Of a DNA stretch of 64,000 bases, positions 56,819 to 64,000 are shown one piece after another. The stretch is taken from assembly GCF_014836675.1 (NCBI RefSeq), contig NZ_JACSQK010000008.1:1-64000 (forward strand), given 5' to 3'. This stretch comes from Comamonas avium. GTDB lineage: Bacteria; Pseudomonadota; Gammaproteobacteria; Burkholderiales; Burkholderiaceae_C. The translations under genes were made by a program, and so were the position numbers. Position 1 is the first letter of the stretch; each line of letters starts with the position of its first letter. The notes beneath the pieces were generated by a model. That model saw nothing but the letters and a program-made list of their open reading frames with translations. It made no database searches and was not told where the DNA came from.

Positions 56819-58078
56819 ATGAGCAAATACACCCATATTCAAATCCCCGCGCAAGGCCAGAAGATCACTGTCAATGCGGACATGACCCTGAACGTGCCCC
56901 TGCAACCCATCATTCCCTTTATTGAGGGCGATGGCGTGGGCCGCGACGTGACCCCGGTGATGCGCAAGGTGGTGGATGCCGCTGTGGCCAAGGCCTATGG
57001 CGGGGCGCGCCAGATTCAGTGGATGGAGGTGTATGCCGGTCAAAAATCCACCCAAATCTACGGCCCCGATGTGTGGCTGTCTGACGAGACCATGGATGCC
57101 GTGCGTGAGTACGCTGTGTCCATCAAAGGCCCGCTGAACACGCCTGTGGGCGGGGGCATTCGCTCGCTGAACGTTGCATTGCGTCAGGAGCTGGATCTGT
57201 ATGTCTGTCTGCGCCCCATGCGTTACTTCGAGGGCGTGCCCTCGCCGGTGCGCGAGCCCGAGAAGACCGACATGGTGATCTTTCGCGAAAACTCGGAAGA
57301 CATTTATGCGGGTATCGAATTTGCCGCCGGCAGCGACAAGGCCAAAAAGCTGATTGCCTTTTTGCGCGACGAGCTGGGTATCGACAAGATCCGTTTTCCT
57401 GAAACCTCGGGGCTGGGCATCAAGCCGGTGTCCAAAGAGGGCACAGAGCGCTTGGTGCGCAAAGCCATTCAGTACGCAATCGACCATGACAAGCCTTCAG
57501 TCACCTTGGTGCACAAGGGCAACATCATGAAGTTCACGGAAGGCAGCTTTCGCGACTGGGGCTATGACCTGGCCGTCAAAGAGTTTGGTGGCGAGCTGAT
57601 TGATGGTGGCCCGTGGGTGGAAGTGCTCAGCCCCAAGACAGGCAAACGCATCACCATCAAAGACAGCATCACCGATGCGTTCTTGCAGCAGGTGCTGCTG
57701 CGCCCGGCCGAGTACAGCGTGATTGCCACGATGAACTTGAATGGCGACTACATCTCGGACGCGGTGGCCGCACAAATTGGCGGCATTGGAATTGCTCCGG
57801 GGGCCAATATGTCCAACGCCGTGGCAGTGTTTGAAGCCACGCATGGAACAGCCCCCAAATATGCAGGCAAAGACTATGTGAACCCCGGCTCCATGATCCT
57901 TTCCGGCGAGATGATGCTGCGGCACCTGGGCTGGTCAGAGGCGGCAGATTTGCTCATCAGTGGCATGGAAAAAGCCATTCAAAGCAAGAAGGTGACGTAT
58001 GACTTTGCGCGCCTGATGGAGGGCGCAACCCAGGTGTCCTGCTCAGGCTTTGGGCAAGTAGTGATCCAGCATCTGTAA
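56819..58078 (+). CDS. icd: Isocitrate dehydrogenase (NADP), dimeric type
   Basis: The 419-residue E. coli-type IDH. Features are [17 protein letters not shown] near 32-48, the phosphorylatable-serine loop [20 protein letters not shown] near 100-119, [16 protein letters not shown] near 152-167, and [20 protein letters not shown] near 304-323 with the metal-binding aspartates. The [16 protein letters not shown] region fits NADP rather than NAD use. It acts in the TCA cycle alongside the unrelated monomeric enzyme encoded at 43256-45490. No IDH kinase/phosphatase gene is in the window. Confidence 0.96.
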   Translation: MSKYTHIQIPAQGQKITVNADMTLNVPLQPIIPFIEGDGVGRDVTPVMRKVVDAAVAKAYGGARQIQWMEVYAGQKSTQIYGPDVWLSDETMDAVREYAVSIKGPLNTPVGGGIRSLNVALRQELDLYVCLRPMRYFEGVPSPVREPEKTDMVIFRENSEDIYAGIEFAAGSDKAKKLIAFLRDELGIDKIRFPETSGLGIKPVSKEGTERLVRKAIQYAIDHDKPSVTLVHKGNIMKFTEGSFRDWGYDLAVKEFGGELIDGGPWVEVLSPKTGKRITIKDSITDAFLQQVLLRPAEYSVIATMNLNGDYISDAVAAQIGGIGIAPGANMSNAVAVFEATHGTAPKYAGKDYVNPGSMILSGEMMLRHLGWSEAADLLISGMEKAIQSKKVTYDFARLMEGATQVSCSGFGQVVIQHL

Positions 58079-58096
58079 GCGTTCTGCGCTCAACCA

Positions 58097-58122
58097 CCCC
58101 GCAAGGCTTTGCGGGGTTTTTT
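58097..58122 (+). terminator. Rho-independent terminator of icd
   Basis: CCCCGCAA at 58097-58104 and TTGCGGGG at 58109-58116 form a stem, followed by six T. Confidence 0.9.
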
Positions 58123-58175
58123 GTGCCCAAACAGGGCATCGGCGTTGATTTAGCCAGCGCCAGTAGCTATCGAAT

Positions 58176-59600
58176 ATGAGTATTTTGCTTTCTTCCGCCA
58201 CCCCCGTGCCTGAACCTGTAGACGGCATGCAGGGGCGTGCGCGCAAGCTGGCCATGGCGGTCATCGTCTGTGGCTTGATGATTTGTGTGCTCGATAGCAC
58301 CATGCTGAATCTGGCCTTGCCGCAAATGGCACGCCAGTGGCAGATTGACCCGTCCTACACCCTGTGGGTGGTCAATGCCAACCAGATCGCTTCACTGGTG
58401 TTGCTGCTGCCACTGGCGGCGCTGGGTGACAGGCTGGGTTACAAGCGCGTGTACCTGTGGGGCATGCTGGTATTTGGCTTGGCCAGCATCATGGCGGCGC
58501 TGGCGCCTTCACTGCCCTGGTTGATTGCTGCGCGTGCCCTGCAAGGGATGGGCATGGCAGGTGCCTTGAGCGTCAATGGTGCGCTGGTGCGTCAGATTTA
58601 TCCGCGAGGCATGCTGGGGCAGGGCATGGCCTTGAACTCCATGGTAGTGGCGCTGAGCACGGTGATGGGCCCTGTGCTGGCGGCTTTGGTGCTGTCGCAA
58701 CTGAACTGGCGCTGGCTGTTCAGCTTGCACCTGCCTTTGGCGCTGTGGGTGTGTTGGCTGGGTATGCAGGCGCTGCCCAAGCCTCGCCAAGGGTCTGACG
58801 CACGCGGCCTGTCGTGGTGGGACGTGGGCCTGAACGTAGTCATGTTTGGCTCAATTTTCTTGGCGCTGGATCGTGTCAGCCATTCGCAGGGCGGGCAAGG
58901 CTTGCAGTGGGCGGCCCTGTGGCTGGGTATTGGCCTGATAGCAGGCGTTTTTTATGTGCGACGCCAAAAACGCGAAACGCAGCCCATGCTGCCGCTGGAT
59001 TTGCTGCGCATTCCTGTGTTTGCCCTGTCTATGGGCGCATCGATCAGCGCTTTCAGCGCGCAGACCATTGCCTTTTTGGCAGTGCCGTTCTTGTTGATTG
59101 AAACCCATGGCGTCAGCATTGGCCGGGCAGGGTTGCTGATCAGTGCCTGGCCTCTGGCGCTGGCCGTTGTGGCCCCGATGGTGGGGCGCAAAATTGGCCG
59201 TATTCCAGCGGGGCGGCTGGGGGCTATGGGCATGTCGCTGTTTGCCGCAGGCCTGTGCGCACTGGCTTTGCTGCCCGTGGGCGCTGCGGCTTGCGATATT
59301 GCATGGCGTCTGGCGCTGTGTGGCGCAGGTTTTGCCATGTTTCAGTCGCCCAACAATCACACGATTGTGACGACAGCCCCTGTGCACCGCAGTGGGGCTG
59401 CCAGTGGCATGCTGGGCTCAGCGCGGCACACCGGGCAGGGTCTGGGTGCCGTGTGTCTGGCCGGGGCGTTCGTGCTGTGGCCGGGCACTGAAGGTGTGGC
59501 TGAGCAACGTGCCATGTGGCTGGCTGTTGCGTTTGCGGTGCTGGCGGCCTGCTTTAGCGGCTTGCGCTATACGCCAGTTGCTGCAGCTTCAAAAAACTGA
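58176..59600 (+). CDS. MFS transporter, DHA2 (EmrB/QacA-like) drug exporter family
   Basis: A 474-residue inner-membrane protein with about 14 predicted helices, the number typical of DHA2 proton antiporters. The motif in helix 1 is VCGLMICVLDSTMLNLALPQ, motif A is ALGDRLGYKRVYLWG near 88-102, and motif C-like residues are in ALSTVMGPVLAALVL. This family exports drugs, dyes or metabolites; the substrate is unknown. The lack of a neighbouring EmrA-type adaptor suggests it works alone. It follows icd after a terminator. Confidence 0.87.
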   Translation: MSILLSSATPVPEPVDGMQGRARKLAMAVIVCGLMICVLDSTMLNLALPQMARQWQIDPSYTLWVVNANQIASLVLLLPLAALGDRLGYKRVYLWGMLVFGLASIMAALAPSLPWLIAARALQGMGMAGALSVNGALVRQIYPRGMLGQGMALNSMVVALSTVMGPVLAALVLSQLNWRWLFSLHLPLALWVCWLGMQALPKPRQGSDARGLSWWDVGLNVVMFGSIFLALDRVSHSQGGQGLQWAALWLGIGLIAGVFYVRRQKRETQPMLPLDLLRIPVFALSMGASISAFSAQTIAFLAVPFLLIETHGVSIGRAGLLISAWPLALAVVAPMVGRKIGRIPAGRLGAMGMSLFAAGLCALALLPVGAAACDIAWRLALCGAGFAMFQSPNNHTIVTTAPVHRSGAASGMLGSARHTGQGLGAVCLAGAFVLWPGTEGVAEQRAMWLAVAFAVLAACFSGLRYTPVAAASKN

Positions 59601-59666
59601 ACGCACTTCGATGCATGCCGTGCCAAGTCTTCGAGGGCATGGCTTGAACGCTGGCACGGGCTGCAC

Positions 59667-60080
59667 TTACTCCTTTGGCGAGGCTGCAGGTACAAATTCA
59701 TCCCATGGGGCTTTAGACGATATATGTGTGTGCTTTTGCTTTTGCGGCGTGAAAGGCGTATCCAGCGTACCCAAGGCGATGCAGACCCAGTCAGACCAAT
59801 CCCCCTCGGGCTGTGACCAAAATAGCGATGAGCCGCAGTGCGCACAGAACTGACGCACCGCAAATTCAGACGAAGCATAGGAGTGAATGTCCGCAGAACC
59901 GGTCACGATACGCAGGGCACTGTGCGGTACAGCACCATAGGTCGAAAATGCAGCGCCATGGCTTTTTTGGCACTGCCTGCAATGGCAGTGCGTCACGGCC
60001 TTGGGTGGTGTCAGCAGTTCATAGCGTACCTTTGCGCAAAGGCAGCTTCCGTGATAAATCTTTGGCACGCTCTGGGGCAT
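59667..60080 (-). CDS. GFA family (glutathione-dependent formaldehyde-activating-like) protein
   Basis: A 137-residue zinc protein. The two metal sites are visible as GSCLCAKVRYEL near 11-22, HCHCRQCQKSHGAAFSTY near 31-48 and FCAHCGSSLFW near 78-88. Gfa in Paracoccus was proposed to speed formation of S-hydroxymethylglutathione from formaldehyde, but most members are uncharacterised. No formaldehyde oxidation genes lie nearby, so only the family is certain. Confidence 0.88.
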   Translation of the reverse strand: MPQSVPKIYHGSCLCAKVRYELLTPPKAVTHCHCRQCQKSHGAAFSTYGAVPHSALRIVTGSADIHSYASSEFAVRQFCAHCGSSLFWSQPEGDWSDWVCIALGTLDTPFTPQKQKHTHISSKAPWDEFVPAASPKE

Positions 60081-60237
60081 AGGTACGCAGTAACGTTAAC
60101 AAAAGCGTGATCCTACCTTGTGCTGGCTGCCGATTTGTCGCGGCAGCAAACTTGAAACTCTGGCTGTGACCTGATCGCTGAAACCTGGCAATGCGATGCG
60201 TTAATCACAAGCATTCAAGACTGCGTCTGGCGCGTTA

Positions 60238-60753
60238 TCAGGCTTGCGATCTGGGCTCCAGCCGCAGCTCCAGCGTCAGGGATTCAAGGTGAGAGCCTTC
60301 ACGCAGGGGCTCCACTTTCCCAACCTGAATAAAGCCATATTTTTGGTACAGGCTCATGGCTGGGCTTTGGGCAAAAGTAACGCCCAGGCGAACACGTTGT
60401 GCGGCCATTTTTTTGGCCCACCTAACGGCGAAATCCAGCAACGCGTGGCCTGCCCCTGATCCTCGGCAGGCAGGGTCTACCCACATGTGGTAGATGTGTG
60501 CGGTGTCTGGCTCAGCAGCAGACAGCTTGCACCAGACCAAGCCACACACATCTTCTTGGGAGTAAGCAAATAAAGGGCAGTCACTGCCGGAGGAAAGGGC
60601 TGTCTCTATCTGACGCTGCCAGGCCGCATCCGTTTTTACGCTTTCGATTGCGTAAGTGCTTCCAAAGGCGTCCGGTGCATCGCGCAGCGCACGCAGTCGT
60701 ACGTCACGGTATTTTTGCCATTCGCTGGCTTGAATCTGGCGGATATGAATCAA
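60238..60753 (-). CDS. GNAT family N-acetyltransferase
   Basis: The 171-residue single-domain GNAT protein begins MIHIRQIQASEWQKYRDVRL and has the acetyl-CoA-binding motif A IYHMWVDPACRGSGAGHALL near 87-106 (pattern RGxGxGxxL), then the motif B segment NPAM-like SPAMSLYQKYGFIQVG near 129-144. Acceptor unknown. It stands alone between the GFA and DUF3079 genes. Confidence 0.88.
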   Translation of the reverse strand: MIHIRQIQASEWQKYRDVRLRALRDAPDAFGSTYAIESVKTDAAWQRQIETALSSGSDCPLFAYSQEDVCGLVWCKLSAAEPDTAHIYHMWVDPACRGSGAGHALLDFAVRWAKKMAAQRVRLGVTFAQSPAMSLYQKYGFIQVGKVEPLREGSHLESLTLELRLEPRSQA

Positions 60754-61004
60754 GATAGCTCCTTGAAAAGGTGTGCCATTTTTTGTTTACCAAGAACGCA
60801 GCTGGATACGGGTGAAGCAATATGCTGGCACCCGCACAATGAAAAGCCCCAGCGTATCTGGTCAAGGCATATGGTTTGGGGTGGCTGGTGAGCAGTTGGC
60901 AAAAATCCTCATCGATTGATGCGACTCAAGTACAGTGGCCCAGTTCATGCGGTAACTTGGATACCTTCACTCTTGCGCAGTGACAAGGAAAAGAGACAAG
61001 CACC

Positions 61005-61208
61005 ATGGCCAAAAAATTTCCAGTAGTTCCAGCCCATCCCGAGCGATTGTGCTGGGGTTGCGATCAGTATTGCCCAGCAGACGATCTGCGCTGCGGCAAT
61101 GGCTCGGACCGCACGCCGCACCCCTGTGAACTCTGGGGTGACGATTGGGAGCAACCCCTTACCCCGCAACCGCAGCCACAGGAAGCCAGCAAACGTTTGC
61201 AGCGCTGA
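61005..61208 (+). CDS. DUF3079 domain small protein
   Basis: A 67-residue protein MAKKFPVVPAHPERLCWGCD, followed by cysteines at YCPADDLRCGNG and HPCELWGDDW. The four to five cysteines look like a zinc or Fe-S site. It matches the DUF3079 family as I know it, found mainly in beta- and gammaproteobacteria, without assigned function. AAGGA precedes the start at some distance. Confidence 0.8.
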   Translation: MAKKFPVVPAHPERLCWGCDQYCPADDLRCGNGSDRTPHPCELWGDDWEQPLTPQPQPQEASKRLQR

Positions 61209-61354
61209 TCGCTTGCACGTGCAGTGGGGCGCATGACTCTGTACTGCATAAGCGTCATGCAACAGGTGGCCAGCACAAACAGGCAGCAGTAAGCAACAGC
61301 AAACAGCAGTACCTTATGGCGCGCATTGGTCTATAGGCGTTGTAGATTCGAAGC

Positions 61355-62161
61355 ATGAAGACACTGCTTGCAGAACATCTGGCCAACTGGTCGTTAGCGA
61401 TTGACGGCCAACCGATTCAGACGCCTGCAGCCTTGCTGCAACCCGTGATCTGGCAGGGGCAGGCCCCGATGCTGAAAATTTCAACGGCCAGTGAGGAGAT
61501 TGAAGGCTATGCGTTGCTGCGGTGGTGGGCTGGCGATGGCGCTGCCAGAGTTTTTGAACAATCCGGCCCAGCCATCGTGATGGAACGATCGGTAGGGTCA
61601 CGTTCCCTCGCTGCGCTCAGCCGAGAGGAAAACGATGACGAAGCCTGTCGCATTATTTGTGCCGTGGTTGCGAGGCTGCATTCGCCTCGAGCGGTGCCAA
61701 CGCCTGCGCTGACGCCATTGAATGTCAGCTTCAGAGCGCTAGAAACATCTGCGCTGGGAGGGCATGGTGTTTTGCACCCATCACGGCAGGCTATGACGGA
61801 GCTTTTGGCGCATCCGCAAGATGTCAGGTGTCTGCACGGAGATATTCACCATCACAATATTCTCGATTTTGAAGCAAGAGGCTGGCTTGCCATTGACCCG
61901 AAGGGGCTGTGGGGTGAGCGTGCTTTTGACTATGCCAACCTATTTTGTAATCCAGCGCTTGAAGTTGCTGGCAATACGGCGCGGTTTTTGTCACGTGTGA
62001 GCTTGGTGGCCGAACATGCCCATCTGGACAGGCAAAGGCTTTTGAAGTGGATTCTTGCGTGGGCTGGCCTGTCGGCAGCATGGCATTTTGAGGATGGAAC
62101 GTCTGCCGAGATCGCTTTGCAGGTTGCCCAGATGGCGGATGCTGCATTGAACAGCGTGTGA
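61355..62161 (+). CDS. Aminoglycoside/hydroxyurea phosphotransferase family protein (APH(6)-like)
   Basis: A 268-residue kinase-fold protein. The catalytic loop is CLHGDIHHHNIL near 152-163 and the metal-binding segment AIDPKGLWGERAFDYANLFC near 171-190, which is characteristic of the streptomycin 6-phosphotransferase/hydroxyurea kinase subgroup. Whether it confers resistance cannot be said; many chromosomal members do not. It is 75 bases before the class D beta-lactamase on the same strand, so the two could share a transcript. Confidence 0.85.
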   Translation: MKTLLAEHLANWSLAIDGQPIQTPAALLQPVIWQGQAPMLKISTASEEIEGYALLRWWAGDGAARVFEQSGPAIVMERSVGSRSLAALSREENDDEACRIICAVVARLHSPRAVPTPALTPLNVSFRALETSALGGHGVLHPSRQAMTELLAHPQDVRCLHGDIHHHNILDFEARGWLAIDPKGLWGERAFDYANLFCNPALEVAGNTARFLSRVSLVAEHAHLDRQRLLKWILAWAGLSAAWHFEDGTSAEIALQVAQMADAALNSV

Positions 62162-62236
62162 TGTGCAACGGGGGCCATGTTGCGTGGCCTGCGCCATGCG
62201 CCGGGCTGAAACTGCCATTTAAAATTGGCGTCATCT

Positions 62237-63037
62237 ATGAAAAAGATCAAACGATTGCTTGTAATGGTGGCGCTGGGCGCCGTCTCTTCTGTATTTGCCG
62301 CACCTTCCGCTCAGGAGAGACCTGAGTGGGCAGGCTGGTTTGCAAAGGCACCTGCCGTTGGCACCATGGTGGTGCTGGATGCCAGAGCACCAAAGGAGCA
62401 GCTGTGGGTGCACAATCCCCAGCGGGCCGCCCAGAGGTTTTCGCCTGCATCGACCTTCAAAATTCCTCACGCACTGTTTGCGCTGGAGGCGGGGGCGATC
62501 AAGGATGAATTTGAAGTCATCCCCTGGGATGGGGTGCACCGTGGCAATAGAGCCTGGGATAAAGACCAGGACTTGCGCTCATCCATGCGCAACTCCACGG
62601 TGTGGGTGTATGAGCGCTTTGCAAAGCAGCTGGGTCTGAAGCAGGAAACTGCATTCATGGAAAAAATCGGGTACGGCAATGCCTTATCCACTGGAGCCGA
62701 GCCATTCTGGGTCGAAGGAGACCTGGCAATCTCTGCCTTTGAAAAGCTTGATTTTCTCCAGCAGCTCTACCGCAACCATCTGCCCTTCAAGCTTGAGCAT
62801 CAGCGGCTGGTTAAAGACTTGATGATCAATGAGGCAGGTGCTGACTGGATTTTGAGAGTCAAGACCGGATGGTCAGGAACGATTGGCTGGTGGGCCGGCT
62901 GGGTTGAATGGCCAACGGGTCCCGTCTTTTTTGTGATGAATATCGACACACCAAACAGACTGGGCGATCTGGCAAAACGCCAAGGCATCACACGGCAGGT
63001 ATTGCGTTCGATACAGGCCTTGCCCGCTGTTCCCTAG
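62237..63037 (+). CDS. Class D (OXA-type) beta-lactamase
   Basis: A 266-residue secreted serine beta-lactamase with a signal peptide (MKKIKRLLVMVALGAVSSVF, cleaved after about FA). The active-site motifs are all present: STFK at 72-75 (nucleophile serine and carbamylatable lysine), STV at 120-122, YGN at 146-148, a tryptophan in FWVEGDLAIS, and KTGW at 209-212. It hydrolyses penicillins; spectrum and OXA group cannot be told here. The ATG at 62237 is preferred to an in-frame TTG at 62225. It is probably chromosomal, since no integron or IS is visible. Confidence 0.93.
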   Translation: MKKIKRLLVMVALGAVSSVFAAPSAQERPEWAGWFAKAPAVGTMVVLDARAPKEQLWVHNPQRAAQRFSPASTFKIPHALFALEAGAIKDEFEVIPWDGVHRGNRAWDKDQDLRSSMRNSTVWVYERFAKQLGLKQETAFMEKIGYGNALSTGAEPFWVEGDLAISAFEKLDFLQQLYRNHLPFKLEHQRLVKDLMINEAGADWILRVKTGWSGTIGWWAGWVEWPTGPVFFVMNIDTPNRLGDLAKRQGITRQVLRSIQALPAVP

Positions 63038-63186
63038 AGATGATCGTCTCGTGGTCGGGAAAGCGGGCTGTACTGATGGCTGCAGGCAACCCTGCAGCTC
63101 GATAGGCCTGCTCTTTTTCTTTGAGCACTTGCTCTTTGGGTGGACGGCTAGATCACGGCCAACGGCATGACTGCCGTTGCAGTGCA

Positions 63187-64000
63187 TCAGCTTTTTTCTG
63201 TTTGCATCATGGATGTGGCCTGCGAAGGGTTGTAGTGCAGCGCATTGAGCAAGCCCTGCGGGTCAAGGCATTGCACCAGCAGCGAACCTTGGTTGGCTTT
63301 GATCAGTTCATTGACCAGTGACTGCGCGCCCCCAGCCATGCGGGGCGAGGCAATGATTTTGTCGTGTGTGAAGTGGTTCACGCCATGCAGTGCGTCAACC
63401 AGCACGCCCAGCTTGCGGTCATCGTGCTCCAGTACCACCACCTGGCTTTGGTCTGTCATACGGGTTGGCTTGCCGGTCAGCAGCTGTGCCAGGTCAAACA
63501 CCCAGACATAGCCTGTCACATGGCCTTGAGAGTGGCGTGCCAGGGTGCCCCGGCAATAGCGCAGGCGACCCGCAGAGACAGGGTTCACGGCTGAGGCAGG
63601 CAATGCCTCCAATACCGATTGAGCACGCAGAGCAAATAATTGCTGGCCTATGTAAAAGGTGGCCATTTCAACGCCGTGCATGTTGTTTCCCGTTGCCTCT
63701 ATGGCGTGGTGAGACGGGTCGGGCGCATTGCTGTCGCTGGCCACCTGACCAAAAGACTCAATGGAAATGGCCAGCACGTCGTCCCGATAGCCATCGGTGA
63801 TTTTGAATTCACGATAGCCACGCGAGACGCCTGCACCGACGATGCAGTACTGGTTGTGATACACCGAGATAACGGCATTGCTGGTGCCGTTTTGCAGTTG
63901 CAGCAAATGCGCGGCGGGCAATTGCACGGTGCTGCCAGGCGGTGAAAGCGGGTCGGTGCTTGCCAGCACGAGGCCCGCACGGTTCACGTACAACGCGCGT
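63187..64000 (-). CDS. CheW-domain protein with N-terminal sensor region, partial
   Basis: The frame stays open to the right edge of the window, so the N-terminus is missing; about 270 residues are seen. The first part (YHNQYCIVGAGVSRGYREFK, then VLAISIESFG) looks like the end of a Cache-type sensor. The C-terminal CheW domain (about the last 160 residues) has MATFYIGQQLFALRAQSVLE, RLRYCRGTLA, YVWVFDLAQLLTG and LGVLVDALHGVNHF. CheW couples receptors to CheA in chemotaxis; fusion to a sensor region is unusual and suggests a specialised signalling role. Confidence 0.82.
   Translation of the reverse strand, partial: RALYVNRAGLVLASTDPLSPPGSTVQLPAAHLLQLQNGTSNAVISVYHNQYCIVGAGVSRGYREFKITDGYRDDVLAISIESFGQVASDSNAPDPSHHAIEATGNNMHGVEMATFYIGQQLFALRAQSVLEALPASAVNPVSAGRLRYCRGTLARHSQGHVTGYVWVFDLAQLLTGKPTRMTDQSQVVVLEHDDRKLGVLVDALHGVNHFTHDKIIASPRMAGGAQSLVNELIKANQGSLLVQCLDPQGLLNALHYNPSQATSMMQTEKS

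Overview
The window is a chromosomal segment of a betaproteobacterium, most likely a Comamonadaceae member close to Comamonas. The evidence is the methylcitrate locus built on acnD and prpF, the class II HMG-CoA reductase, the exbB-exbD-lpxK-trm112-kdsB-adk series, the housekeeping gene orders, and a family of intergenic palindromes of a type I associate with this group. Coding is dense and moderately GC-rich. I see no rRNA, tRNA, CRISPR array, insertion sequence or prophage.

Layout. 1-177: C-terminal end of glyA. 307-8453: propionate (2-methylcitrate) locus, with acnD, prpF, prpC, a short GntR protein and a prpB-like lyase on the minus strand, and a divergent PrpR-type regulator (short-chain fatty acyl family) across a shared operator region. 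8669-14360: an FAD oxidoreductase, a three-gene membrane-stress cluster (YqjD/YqjE/YqjK-like), pyrD, rpiA and a fused SpmA-SpmB-like membrane protein. 14433-19788: a GGDEF-EAL protein, a PQQ-type sugar dehydrogenase, a YebC paralogue and a LuxR-type response regulator. 20188-24789: glycerol dehydrogenase, upp, a crotonase and a HerA-like ATPase. 24871-31591: yebC-purD-hemF followed by rsfS-rlmH-maf-rng. 32118-33686: an AT-rich membrane diguanylate cyclase that looks acquired. 34004-36417: lexA with two SOS boxes, two small unknown genes downstream and an asparaginase upstream. 36485-40671: adk, kdsB, trm112, lpxK, exbD, exbB. 40806-45490: xseA, sodB and monomeric isocitrate dehydrogenase.

45901-55383 is the most distinctive block. 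A MocR-type regulator and a degradative-type HMG-CoA reductase face each other across one promoter region. A separate operon encodes a branched-chain-type ABC importer (with LivM and LivG fused) and an acyl-CoA ligase. The MocR/HMGR promoter region and the importer promoter carry the same 24-bp operator, CTGTACC-N10-GGTACAG. I read this as one regulon for uptake and breakdown of mevalonate or a related branched acid. The substrate is inferred.

56206-64000: a DUF192 protein, dimeric isocitrate dehydrogenase (the second, unrelated IDH of the window), a DHA2-type MFS exporter, a GFA protein, a GNAT acetyltransferase, a DUF3079 protein, an aminoglycoside-phosphotransferase-like kinase, a class D beta-lactamase, and the C-terminal part of a CheW-domain protein that runs off the window.

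Other points of note are a nested double-stem intergenic repeat family, an RsfS with a histone-H1-like tail, and the absence of nadD from the place I would expect it between hemF and rsfS.
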